The notes beneath the pieces were generated by a model, which was not told the origin of the DNA, searched no databases, and saw only the letters and a program-made list of their open reading frames with translations. The position numbers were made by a program, and so were the translations under genes. A stretch of DNA of 52,109 nucleotides from Deltaproteobacteria bacterium RIFCSPHIGHO2_01_FULL_43_49 (GTDB lineage Bacteria; UBA10199; SPLOWO2-01-44-7), in assembly GCA_001798075.1 (NCBI GenBank), contig MGRG01000011.1, positions 136,476 to 188,584 of the forward strand, read 5' to 3'. This document shows, in pieces, positions 15,896 through 24,249 of the stretch. The stretch's first letter is position 1, and each line of letters opens with the position of its first letter.

Positions 15896-18800
15896 ATGGA
15901 TTTTGGTGTGCTTCCCTCTAAAATTGATAAGAAATATCAAGTACTTAGGCTTCTTGGCAAAGGGGGTGGGGGGCAAGCGTTACTGGCTCGAAAAGGGAAT
16001 CAATGTTTTGCCATCAAATTACTGGACACTAGGCTTTTCAAAAATCCCGCCAAGTCGATTGAAAAATTCAAAAAAGAATTTTTAACACTCAAAAAACTCA
16101 ACCACCCTCACGTCGGAAAACTTTTCGATTTTGGTTTCGATAGTCAGCTTAACCAATATTATTTTGTGGGGGAATATATCGAAGGAGAAAATATTCATGA
16201 AGCCTCTTTACACATGACATTGGAGGCGAAGGAAAAACTCTTTGTCCAATCACTCCAAGCCCTACACTATCTTCATACTTTTGGAAGGGCCGGCATTCGC
16301 CACAACGATATCAAAGCCGCTAACATGCTCGTCACCAAAAATGCCAACGGCGAACCGCAACTTAAATTGATTGATTTCGGATTGGCCTCGTTCGCTCCAC
16401 TGGATGTGAAAGGAGGAACGGCCTCTTACATGTCGCCGGAACAAATTGTTCTCACCTTTCCTAGCCTGTCACAAGAAAAATTTCCAAAACCCGATTTGCG
16501 CGCTGACCTTTATTCACTGGGAGTGGTTTGGACTCTTTGCTTCACCGATCAGAATCCTTTTTTGGTTGAAAAAGATTCACAAGCCACTTTGAAACGTCAT
16601 TTTGAATATGAGCTGGAGTCCCCTTCCAAACTCAGACCGGAACTCCCCAAATATTGGGATAAAATTATCCTAAAACTGCTGAAACAAAATCCTGATGACC
16701 GATACAGCAGTGCGGCCGAAGTGATTCAGGAGCTGAAATTTTTAAGTAACAAACCCTACTCGGTGATTCCTTCAACGATGCGGCATTATTATTTGCCAGA
16801 AGGAGAATGGATTGGCCAACAGAATACCTGGATCTCTCTCAAAAAAAATTGGGATGGGCTAGTGAACAACCCTGCTTTTGAGCCTGAGCTTGTCTGGATT
16901 GTAGGGGGGCGAGGTCAAGGCAAGACAAAAATCCTGGAGCATTTTAAAAGTCATGTGCAGTCACATGAAGGGCGGTTTCTTTTTTTGAACAAAGAAAATG
17001 AGTTGATTCAAGAAGAATCGTTGAGCGATTTGGATCGTTTCACTCAAGATTCAAAGGATTTTCTTGTGATTGCCGTTGACGACTTTTGCAAAGGAGACCC
17101 CACACTCCCCCATTTGGAAAGACTATGGCAAAAAGTTCGTTATCATAAAAGATGGGGTGGTAGCTCGCCCCTTCACTGGCTTTTTGTGATCACCATTCAA
17201 AAAACAGAGGAACAAATCAATGTTGAGGGACTGAATGCGACCATCTTCTTTCTGAAAAATTTCGGTCTCCAAGAGATCAAGGAACTTGTCCAAAAAATTT
17301 CGCCTAAAAACACCGATCCGCCGGAGCAGTTTATTCAGCAATTGAAAGACCACACCGACGGCAATCCGTTGTTTGTCACAACTGTTTTAAAAACATTGGG
17401 TGAAAAAGGCTTGCTCTGGAATGACGCCGGCGCTTGGCACCCAACTCTTTATAAAGATATCGGTATCGACTTCGAAAAATTATCTATCCCACAAGATTTG
17501 GAAACCACATTGCGTGAGGACTGGAAATTTTTGAAACCAAAAGAAAAGACATTATTGAAATGGCTTTCTTGCTTTTCTGAAGGAACGCAAATTGCATCGA
17601 GGGAAGCCGACAACCTGCTTCAAGAGGGAATCCTTATTCGCGACGAAAAAAACCGAGTGCTCTTCAAAAGCTCTTTTTTCCAAAGAACAATCTATCAACG
17701 ACTCACCAACACCGAAAGGCAACGCTATCATGCAAAGATTGCAAGCCTCCTTAAAAAACAAAAACGGCCGGCACATATTATTGCCCAACATTTGATACAG
17801 TCCCCTAATAAAAAACTCCGATTGAAAGCGATGGAAGATTTAGCGCAGTTTTACACGGAGAATGGCAAATTGGCAGAGGCGCTCAAAATTCGTCAGACAC
17901 AACCTCAAAAACCAGCCATTGCGATCCAAACATTGCGCCTTCTCGTTAGACTCAAAAAATTTGATGAGGCTTTGCACCTTGTTAACAAGCAGATTGCCAA
18001 AAGTGACAAAAACAATTTCTTGCTGCAAAACATGCGAGCCAGAATTCTTCTGGACGAAGGAAAGATCAAGGAAGCCACCGCCATTTACAAAAAAACGCGT
18101 GAGACAGAAATGCGCAACAACGATTTGGGATATACTTATCTACTTGCCCAGGATGGCACCCAAGCGCTGCGCTCTCTCAAAGAAGAGCTTAGCTTTGCTC
18201 AAAAAGAAAAAGATAAGGCGGGGCAACTTCGTTGTCACTACTTTCTAGGGGATGTCTGTCGAAAATGCTTAAGGGAGTTCGATGAAGCGATCAAGCAGTA
18301 TCAAATGAGCGCCAATTTAGCCAAAGACATCAAAGATGCGGATTGGCTGATGCGTATTTATAATGGTTTGGCGGCTACCTATCTTGACCGCGCACAGGAA
18401 ACGGGGGGACCTGGCCTCCAAAGTAGTAGTGGCGGACAAAATGTTTACAAACAAGCGCTCCGATATTTTGAGGAAAGTTTGGCCCTCTGCCAATATTTGA
18501 AAAAAGAAGATAGCGAGCTCGACTTTGAAACGGCGGCAATTTATCTCAACATCGGAACTGTTCAGCGTGAGCTAGGCAATTTTTTGAAAGCGCGGGATGC
18601 TTTTCAAACTATTTTAACGGTGCTCGAGCGAAAATCCAAAAAAAGCCGGCTTGACGAGGGACGTCTTTGTGAAACGTATATCGCGCTGGCCGATTGTTTG
18701 TTTGCTGAAAAGAAGTTTCAGGAAATGAGCGAACCGCTCAACAAAGCGTGGAGGATTGCCAAAAATTCGAAGGATCTTTTGGAGCACCAATGGGGAATCC

Positions 18801-18958
18801 AACTCTTGCTAGCCGAGATGTTCCAAGAAATGCGTAATTTCAGTCAGTTCAAGGAACACCTAACGCTGGCCGAACGCCTCCAAGCCCAACACAAAATCAA
18901 CCCAACCCCGTTTGCAAAAAAACGACTCGAGGAGTTGAAAAAACTGGCCCCGCAGTGA
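15896..18958 (+). CDS. Ser/Thr protein kinase fused to ATPase and TPR domain
   Basis: 1020 aa. Kinase domain (about 13-285): Gly-rich loop GKGGGG, Lys41 in FAIKLL, HNDIKAAN catalytic loop (HxD), DFG in LIDFGLA, and SPEQ. A signalling NTPase follows (about 330-560) with Walker A GGRGQGKT and Walker B VIAVDDF, then more than six TPR-like helical pairs to the end. The layout is like PknK/AcoK-type STAND regulators but with no C-terminal LuxR HTH visible, so the output is unclear. The kinase is cytosolic. Fragments of its extreme 3' end recur at 28830-29040 and 49320-49357. Confidence 0.9.
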   Translation: MDFGVLPSKIDKKYQVLRLLGKGGGGQALLARKGNQCFAIKLLDTRLFKNPAKSIEKFKKEFLTLKKLNHPHVGKLFDFGFDSQLNQYYFVGEYIEGENIHEASLHMTLEAKEKLFVQSLQALHYLHTFGRAGIRHNDIKAANMLVTKNANGEPQLKLIDFGLASFAPLDVKGGTASYMSPEQIVLTFPSLSQEKFPKPDLRADLYSLGVVWTLCFTDQNPFLVEKDSQATLKRHFEYELESPSKLRPELPKYWDKIILKLLKQNPDDRYSSAAEVIQELKFLSNKPYSVIPSTMRHYYLPEGEWIGQQNTWISLKKNWDGLVNNPAFEPELVWIVGGRGQGKTKILEHFKSHVQSHEGRFLFLNKENELIQEESLSDLDRFTQDSKDFLVIAVDDFCKGDPTLPHLERLWQKVRYHKRWGGSSPLHWLFVITIQKTEEQINVEGLNATIFFLKNFGLQEIKELVQKISPKNTDPPEQFIQQLKDHTDGNPLFVTTVLKTLGEKGLLWNDAGAWHPTLYKDIGIDFEKLSIPQDLETTLREDWKFLKPKEKTLLKWLSCFSEGTQIASREADNLLQEGILIRDEKNRVLFKSSFFQRTIYQRLTNTERQRYHAKIASLLKKQKRPAHIIAQHLIQSPNKKLRLKAMEDLAQFYTENGKLAEALKIRQTQPQKPAIAIQTLRLLVRLKKFDEALHLVNKQIAKSDKNNFLLQNMRARILLDEGKIKEATAIYKKTRETEMRNNDLGYTYLLAQDGTQALRSLKEELSFAQKEKDKAGQLRCHYFLGDVCRKCLREFDEAIKQYQMSANLAKDIKDADWLMRIYNGLAATYLDRAQETGGPGLQSSSGGQNVYKQALRYFEESLALCQYLKKEDSELDFETAAIYLNIGTVQRELGNFLKARDAFQTILTVLERKSKKSRLDEGRLCETYIALADCLFAEKKFQEMSEPLNKAWRIAKNSKDLLEHQWGIQLLLAEMFQEMRNFSQFKEHLTLAERLQAQHKINPTPFAKKRLEELKKLAPQ

Positions 18959-18973
18959 AACGATAAGATATGT

Positions 18974-19012
18974 GATAGCAAAGTACGTGGTAGCAAAGTG
19001 CTAGGTACTAAC
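18974..19012. repeat. 15-bp unit repeat (ACGTGGTAGCAAAGT), copy 1
   Basis: Two or three degenerate units (GTGATAGCAAAGT, ACGTGGTAGCAAAGT, GCTAGGT) lie just after the Ser/Thr kinase stop. The same unit follows both beta-helix genes and the matrixin gene. Confidence 0.7.
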
Positions 19013-19027
19013 CTTTCTAACGTATTC

Positions 19028-19048
19028 AAAAGGCGTCGGATGCCTTTT
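19028..19048. repeat. 21-bp palindrome, variant copy 1; possible bidirectional terminator
   Basis: AAAAGGCG pairs with TGCCTTTT around a 5-nt loop (one G-T pair). It can act as a terminator on both strands. It lies between the kinase and the first S8 gene, and the same element stands upstream of the other S8 genes. Confidence 0.65.
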
Positions 19049-19103
19049 AAAATATCTCTTTACATTCCAAGTAGTTAGACAGATTTTCCTTTTGGATAAG
19101 CAA

Positions 19104-19159
19104 CCTTTTTATCCGACAGTCGATAAAAGGATTGACACAGTTTGTCACAGGAATAAATT
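19104..19159 (+). promoter_or_regulatory. Conserved dyad and sigma70-like promoter of S8 gene 1
   Basis: A dyad CCTTTTTATCCGA / TCGATAAAAGG (19104-19130) abuts a promoter TTGACA-16 bp-TAAATT (19132-19137, 19154-19159). The spacer holds a second dyad, TGACA..TGTCA. The whole block is conserved upstream of S8 gene 3 (46504-46559), so it is probably a shared operator and promoter. Confidence 0.6.
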
Positions 19160-19186
19160 GCGGAGTCAGGATAAGGGGTAAGGGAA

Positions 19187-22165
19187 ATGCATTTCAAGTT
19201 CCAAGTTCCAAGTTCCAGGTTCCAAGTTTTAAGTTTTGTTTTTTTTGTTTTGTTGTTGACCAGTTGCAGCGGAGGACAGAGTTTATTGCCAAATAGTCAA
19301 AATCTTTTCACACCCTCCGAAAACAACTCTCAATCAAACAACCCCTCCCCTGACGGAACCTCGAACCTCGAACTAGGAACCTCGGACAATCTTATTAAAG
19401 CAATCGATTCTCCAAACTATAAGGGTGAAATTGCTCTTTCATTAAAATCTTTTGATTCGGTATCTCAACTCAAAGATCGCTACCCTACTTTTTCATTCAA
19501 AAATCAATTTGGTGATCCTGTTTTGGTGGAAAGAGAGAGAAAGAGACTCGAAGTGGTTGTTAGCAAATCTTTGCCAGATTTGCGAAGGCATCTGGTTGTT
19601 GCAGAGCCCAACAGAACAAAAGCCAAAGAGCTTTTGATAAAGTTTACGAAAGAGCCGTTGTTTGAAATGGTTTATCCAAAAATGAAAGGCGAGGCGGCAT
19701 CGGTTACAACACCGCCGAACTTGCTTAACAAACAAAGCTATCTGGATGATTTGCAAATTAGAACCGCGTGGACAAGAGGAGCCAAGGGGCAGAATACTCA
19801 TTTAGACGACCAGGAAGAAGATTGGAATCCAGCTCACATCGATTTGCCACAATCACCTTATATTAAATCAACTAATTCACAACTACCCCAAGCAATTGCT
19901 CATGGAACGGCTGTCTTAGGTATATTGGTTGGTAAGGACGATGGAATAGGTGTTACGGGTATTGCTCCTCAGGCCACTGCAGAAAGCAGCTTCGGAGATG
20001 CGGCTGGAATTGCTTCTGTAAGGAACGAAGGCACAGGTGAGCGCTTCATAAACTTCATCCACCTCCTCGAAGAGCAATATTCGAATCCAACCTATGCCCC
20101 TTGTAATGCGCCGGCGAGTAGCGATGTTTGTGTCGCCGGAGAATTCTACCCCGATGCTTTTGAAGCTTATCAAATTGCAACTGCTATGGGAGTTCCTGTT
20201 GTTCTTCCTGCCGGCAATGGTGGGATCAACATGGACACCACGCGCTATATGGACAACTGGCCCAATTTGAGCCGCCAAGATTCTGGCGCCATCATGGTGG
20301 GTGCCTCCATGGGAGCCAACCGTCAAAAAGCCAGCTTTAGCAATTGTGGTCAGCGCATTAACTTGTTTGCGTGGGGCTCAGGAGTCGTCACCACCAGCTA
20401 TCCTGGCGCTGGGCTCGATTGGTTTGGCCCAGACAATCCCAACAATGGCGACCCCAATGCCCACTACACCAATGCTTTCGGCGGCACCTCTTCGGCGGCA
20501 GCAATCATTGCCGGCACTGTTTCACTTTTGCAAAGCTATGCCTCCACTAGAATGGGCACCTACAAATATCTCTCTCCAGAAAAGGTTCGCGAAATTTTGA
20601 TCCAATCTGGCGTTCCGGCTGAAGGTGAAAATGGCTGCAACATTGGCAAGCAACCCCGCATGAATGTGGCTTTAAATATTTTTGATGATTATTGGGCCGG
20701 CATTCAAAGGGATTTTCCAGAAATTGCAAACGGCACGGAGATCAAAGGAGATCGAAGAAGAACATTGCGTCAAAGAGGTGTGGGGCTTGTTTGCAATTAT
20801 CATCGCCCCGATTTGAGTGATCCCAACTGTCCTGAAACGGCCAAATGCGTTTTGGTACCTCCTGCTCAAAGAGGGCCGAGAAATATTCCTGATCCGACGG
20901 TCAACCCAAGCGATTGTGCGGGTGGTGTGAAACCAGCCTGCATCGCCATTGACTTCACAAAGTCTGATTATGATTGTGCCGCGGGTGCTATTTGGCCGAC
21001 AGGGATAGAGATAGCCAAAACACTCGATTTTGATGGTGATCAAAAGGCTGATTTGGTCAATTGGACAAATAACAAGTGGCAAATCGATCTCTCTTCCATT
21101 GACGAACATGGAACCTCGAACCTCGAACCTGGAACCTCAAATCTTGGAACCTGGAACTTAGAACTTAGAACTCCCGCCGTGAGTGGGAAATGGGTCTGGC
21201 CGGTGGCGGAGGATTACAACAGTGATGGTCGTGTGGATCTGGCAGTTTATGATAAAGAGCACGGAGTTTGGTACATCAAATTCACAAACAATGAATTACT
21301 TAGAACTCAGAACTCAGAACTTAGAACTTTTAATTGGGACTGGCAAATCACATTGGACTATCACGATGAATTGAACAGGGATGTTTGGCAGGCCAAATAT
21401 GGCCGACCGGTGCCTGGTGATTACAACGGAGATGGATATATCGATTTAGCAATAGCAAGGAGTGACGGCATTTGGAGCATTGATTTTGGCGGGCCCAATC
21501 GAACTGATTATGGAACGTTTGATCTCAATGTGACTTATCTCACACCGGCGGAACTGGCCGCTGCCCCTGGCTGGGCTTATTTGCCGATTGTTGGTAATCT
21601 TGTTTATGGGGGTGGAAGTTCTACTAGAGATGGTGAATTTGATGAAGTCACGATTAAATTTCCAGATGGTATTGTTGATGTTGGCAAAGTGGTTAGCTTG
21701 ATCGGAGACTCAGGCTCCCAATTTCAATATGCGGTCAGCATCAATGACGCACCCTATGGTGGAAATGAGTCTATTCCCCTAGTGATGAACGGTATTGACT
21801 TGAGTTTTAAGTCGAGTAGCGGCAGTTGGCCAGTGGCAGGAGATCGCGACTCTTATAATTTGTCAATGATCGCCCCAGCAGAAGGCTACGGCGGACTAGA
21901 GTGTCACCCTGTTATTGCTGACTTTGATGGTGACAACAAGGATGATCGAGCCGTTCAGTGTCCAACCGAGTTTAGAATAGGACTCAGTTCCACCGGACAA
22001 CTAAGAAAAATCGTTCTCGGTTATAACACGCAAGAGTTTAGCCTCCCTGGGAAGCCTTACTTTGGAGGGATATCCTACATGACAGTCCAAAGACTCATTG
22101 AATATCAACTGATTAATTCCACTCAGGCACCCATTATCCCTGTCGATATGGTGTCCATTCATTAA
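19187..22165 (+). CDS. S8 subtilisin-like peptidase lipoprotein with FG-GAP repeats (copy 1)
   Basis: 992 aa. The signal ends in a lipobox (LLLTSC), so the protein should be lipidated and face the periplasm or cell surface. The S8 catalytic core shows His in AHGTAVLGI (about 238), oxyanion Asn in PAGNGG (about 344) and Ser in GGTSSAA (about 434); Asp is in the DDQEEDWNPAHIDL segment. The C-terminal half has FG-GAP/VCBS-like calcium loops (DFDGDQKADL, DYNSDGRVDL, DYNGDGYIDL, DFDGDNKDDR), probably a beta-propeller for adhesion or substrate binding. Parts of the signal peptide and two linkers (for example NLEPGTSNLGTWNLELRT) are encoded by 7-bp DNA repeats. First gene of cassette 1; paralogues at 35097 and 41576. 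Confidence 0.88.
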   Translation: MHFKFQVPSSRFQVLSFVFFVLLLTSCSGGQSLLPNSQNLFTPSENNSQSNNPSPDGTSNLELGTSDNLIKAIDSPNYKGEIALSLKSFDSVSQLKDRYPTFSFKNQFGDPVLVERERKRLEVVVSKSLPDLRRHLVVAEPNRTKAKELLIKFTKEPLFEMVYPKMKGEAASVTTPPNLLNKQSYLDDLQIRTAWTRGAKGQNTHLDDQEEDWNPAHIDLPQSPYIKSTNSQLPQAIAHGTAVLGILVGKDDGIGVTGIAPQATAESSFGDAAGIASVRNEGTGERFINFIHLLEEQYSNPTYAPCNAPASSDVCVAGEFYPDAFEAYQIATAMGVPVVLPAGNGGINMDTTRYMDNWPNLSRQDSGAIMVGASMGANRQKASFSNCGQRINLFAWGSGVVTTSYPGAGLDWFGPDNPNNGDPNAHYTNAFGGTSSAAAIIAGTVSLLQSYASTRMGTYKYLSPEKVREILIQSGVPAEGENGCNIGKQPRMNVALNIFDDYWAGIQRDFPEIANGTEIKGDRRRTLRQRGVGLVCNYHRPDLSDPNCPETAKCVLVPPAQRGPRNIPDPTVNPSDCAGGVKPACIAIDFTKSDYDCAAGAIWPTGIEIAKTLDFDGDQKADLVNWTNNKWQIDLSSIDEHGTSNLEPGTSNLGTWNLELRTPAVSGKWVWPVAEDYNSDGRVDLAVYDKEHGVWYIKFTNNELLRTQNSELRTFNWDWQITLDYHDELNRDVWQAKYGRPVPGDYNGDGYIDLAIARSDGIWSIDFGGPNRTDYGTFDLNVTYLTPAELAAAPGWAYLPIVGNLVYGGGSSTRDGEFDEVTIKFPDGIVDVGKVVSLIGDSGSQFQYAVSINDAPYGGNESIPLVMNGIDLSFKSSSGSWPVAGDRDSYNLSMIAPAEGYGGLECHPVIADFDGDNKDDRAVQCPTEFRIGLSSTGQLRKIVLGYNTQEFSLPGKPYFGGISYMTVQRLIEYQLINSTQAPIIPVDMVSIH
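21106..21176 (+). repeat. GAAC heptamer repeat tract inside S8 gene 1
   Basis: About nine 7-bp units of the form nnnGAAC (CTCGAAC, CTGGAAC, TTGGAAC, TTAGAAC) in tandem, read through as peptide NLEPGTS-NLGTWNLELRT. The paralogous genes carry fewer units at this place. Further tracts are at 19191-19232, 19356-19385 and 21296-21330. Confidence 0.8.
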
Positions 22166-22260
22166 GATTTCGAGTTTCTCATTTTGAAATACGCAAAAGG
22201 GTAAAAAAGACCTCAGCATCGGGATTAACCCCGCCAAGGAAAATTAAAATCACTTTATTT

Positions 22261-22296
22261 CTTAACCACTTACGCACTTAACCACTTACGCACTTA
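22261..22296 (+). repeat. 16-bp tandem repeat in S8/beta-helix spacer
   Basis: CTTAACCACTTACGCA occurs twice in tandem, plus a partial CTTA. The equivalent spacer of the inverted copy has a diverged version. The rest of 22166-22327 carries a short CGGG..CCCG hairpin conserved in both copies and no gene. Confidence 0.6.
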
Positions 22297-22327
22297 TTTG
22301 GCACAGGGTTTGCAGACTTAGCCCTTC

Positions 22328-23695
22328 GTGAAACCTCTATTTTTTATCTTGGGCTTGTTTTTGGCGGCTCCTTCTTTGGCTTTGGCAGCATCACCTTGTG
22401 AGAATTTTTCAAATAAAATTCTTGTAGCAAACAGAGCGAGTATTATTGAAGATGCTTTTAAAAATTATCAGGATCCCCGCTATAAAAGTGCCGCAGACAA
22501 CTCGATCTTACTTTGTTTTATCTCTCTTTCATCGCTTCCTCTCGAAGTTAGTAAAGCTTTTTCACTCATCAACACCTCTTCATTGCCAGTTTACATTGAA
22601 GGCTTAAACATCAGGGCAGACACAACTTTAACAAACGCGCCGCTTTTAGACTTTGGCGGCTCAAAGCCAATCATTTTTTCCAAAAACAAACTTTCCTGCT
22701 CTTCCAAGCAAAATACAATCGGAATCAAACTGGCAGGGGAGAGTCATCAAATTCAGGAGAGCGAGATTTTAAATTGTGGTATCGGCGTTCAAGTTGAAGG
22801 AAACAAAATGCAAGTGGGGCCCAACAATATTATTCACGACAACGGCATTGGGGTGAAAATTGCCAGCGGCTTGGGGAATTTAATTCAAAAAAACAGTGTT
22901 TATATGAATAATAGCAACAATGACGACCAATATGCTCAGGAAGAAGGAATTTACATTATGTCGGGTACAAATAATAATGTTACTTCACCTATTATTTATA
23001 AAAAGTTAGAAAATTCTGCACAAGTGGACAATGTTGTCGCTCAAACAGACAACGATATTTTAAACTATCCAGAAGGTGTTACTGATTTGCCTGCTGATAA
23101 TGAACCTCCCGTCTTGGCGACATTTTCAATGGAGTTAGTTGATTTGCAAGGTCAAGTGCAAATTGATTTGGTGAGACAAGAATTATACCCTCGGCCCCAA
23201 ATAGACAGTAAACCCGATCCTTTCCAAGGCCGTGAATTTTTTGCTGATGCTGATTGTGTTGCCGATAGCAATCTTTTAAAATGTCAAATCCCAATGACTC
23301 AAGGCAAAAAAAATCAAAAGGCTCTTCTTTTATTCCATCATCCAGAGTTTGGAAGTTCAACTTACTCCTTGCGCTTCAATCTCAATGGCCCTGGGTTGGT
23401 TTCGGCTGCGGGAATGGGCCCTGGAACAGGTGTTGTGGGTGATCCGTCTCTGCCGCCCCCCAGTCCCGAAGAAGAAAAAAGTGATTCAGGCTCCGGCATT
23501 GGCGCCAGCACCCCCTCCGGCGAGGCTCCAGCCACAGTAATGGCAGGTGGCATCGGCGCTACCGGCGCCCCGGGTGGTGTCAAATCCGGCGGTTGCGGTG
23601 CCTCGCTGAATGCTAATGCCTCCCCTTCATCGCTTAGTATCTTACTCTCCCTTTCCCTCTTTTTGACCCTTTTAGCCTACCGCCGCAGGGTTTAG
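22328..23695 (+). CDS. Beta-helix surface protein with MYXO-CTERM-like sorting tail (copy 1)
   Basis: 455 aa, GTG start. A Sec signal peptide (to about residue 20) is followed by a right-handed parallel beta-helix region (about 90-220) with short repeats such as GESHQIQESEIL and GNKMQVGPNNIIHDNGIGVKI, similar to pectate-lyase-like or NosD folds. A Pro/Ser/Gly-rich linker leads to the tail: GGIGATGAPGG, the GGCG motif, a hydrophobic helix and RRR at the end. Family knowledge: such tripartite tails are cut by a myxosortase-type membrane protease and anchor proteins at the surface. It stands downstream of S8 gene 1 and upstream of the DHp-like gene. Confidence 0.82.
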   Translation: MKPLFFILGLFLAAPSLALAASPCENFSNKILVANRASIIEDAFKNYQDPRYKSAADNSILLCFISLSSLPLEVSKAFSLINTSSLPVYIEGLNIRADTTLTNAPLLDFGGSKPIIFSKNKLSCSSKQNTIGIKLAGESHQIQESEILNCGIGVQVEGNKMQVGPNNIIHDNGIGVKIASGLGNLIQKNSVYMNNSNNDDQYAQEEGIYIMSGTNNNVTSPIIYKKLENSAQVDNVVAQTDNDILNYPEGVTDLPADNEPPVLATFSMELVDLQGQVQIDLVRQELYPRPQIDSKPDPFQGREFFADADCVADSNLLKCQIPMTQGKKNQKALLLFHHPEFGSSTYSLRFNLNGPGLVSAAGMGPGTGVVGDPSLPPPSPEEEKSDSGSGIGASTPSGEAPATVMAGGIGATGAPGGVKSGGCGASLNANASPSSLSILLSLSLFLTLLAYRRRV

Positions 23696-23698
23696 CCG

Positions 23699-23740
23699 GT
23701 ACGTGGTAGCGCAGTACGTGGTAGCAAAGTGCTAGGTAGT
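23699..23740. repeat. 15-bp unit repeat, copy 2
   Basis: Two to three units of ACGTGGTAGC(A/G)(A/C)AGT directly after the beta-helix stop codon. In the inverted copy the same repeat has become coding. Confidence 0.75.
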
Positions 23741-23793
23741 CGTCCCCAATTTTTTCTTGACCTTTTAGGGGGAGTATTCTTTAAAAAGGGAGG

Positions 23794-23997
23794 ATGGCTT
23801 CAGAGTTCTCTAATAGCTCGCAGAGTAGCAAGGCCGCGCTCCTCCACAAAATCAAAAACTGCTTAGCACCCCTTCAAACCTTCCTCGATGTGATCGACAC
23901 CAGCAAAGAAGAGCCAAAACTCCAGAAATTTCATCAAACCTGCATTGAAAGCTTTAACGAAGTTAAAACGCTTTTGAAGAAATTGGAGGAAGGATAG
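23794..23997 (+). CDS. 67-aa DHp/HisKA-like helical protein (copy 1)
   Basis: Residues 16-65 form two predicted helices. The first, LLHKIKNCLAPLQTFLDVI, resembles the H-box of histidine kinases (compare AHEIRNPLGG and AHDIRSPLSS in kinases of this window), with His17 in the phospho-acceptor position and Asn at +3. The second helix is charged (NEVKTLLKKLEE). No ATPase domain is present. This suggests a free phosphotransfer or dimerisation module, but the distance from known HPt or HisKA families is large. A 50-residue core is almost identical in the copy at 33300. It lies between the beta-helix gene and the nucleoside hydrolase. Confidence 0.65.
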   Translation: MASEFSNSSQSSKAALLHKIKNCLAPLQTFLDVIDTSKEEPKLQKFHQTCIESFNEVKTLLKKLEEG

Positions 23998-24249
23998 ATA
24001 AACGAAATATTGTATTTTGAGCAACTTTTTTAAAATGCTTGCCGATAAGCAAATCGAATGACTATCTCAACATTGTTTTCGGGGCCGGGGGTATATGCGG
24101 GATCCGGTCTTATCGCGTTAACCACCGGCTTTGCATCAGAAGTTGGTCGTTTGTCATTTGAGAGTGAGGAGTCTCGGTCAAATGAAGCATATAATTATGC
24201 CGATGGATTGCGTCGGGTAATTGAGGGACGCGATAGAACAGGAGACATC

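Larger units (their letters stand above)
19187..23997 (+). repeat. Large inverted duplication, left arm
   Basis: S8 peptidase, beta-helix protein and DHp-like gene in this order, with their spacers, are repeated in inverse orientation at 33300-38027. The proteins are near-identical over long stretches and the roughly 160-bp S8/beta-helix spacer is also conserved. The arms enclose about 9.3 kb. Confidence 0.85.

Noticed and set aside
24058-24249. N-terminal extension of the nucleoside hydrolase
   Set aside because: The frame is open, but the family starts near the ATG at 24250, which has a good AGGAG site. Kept only as an alternative.
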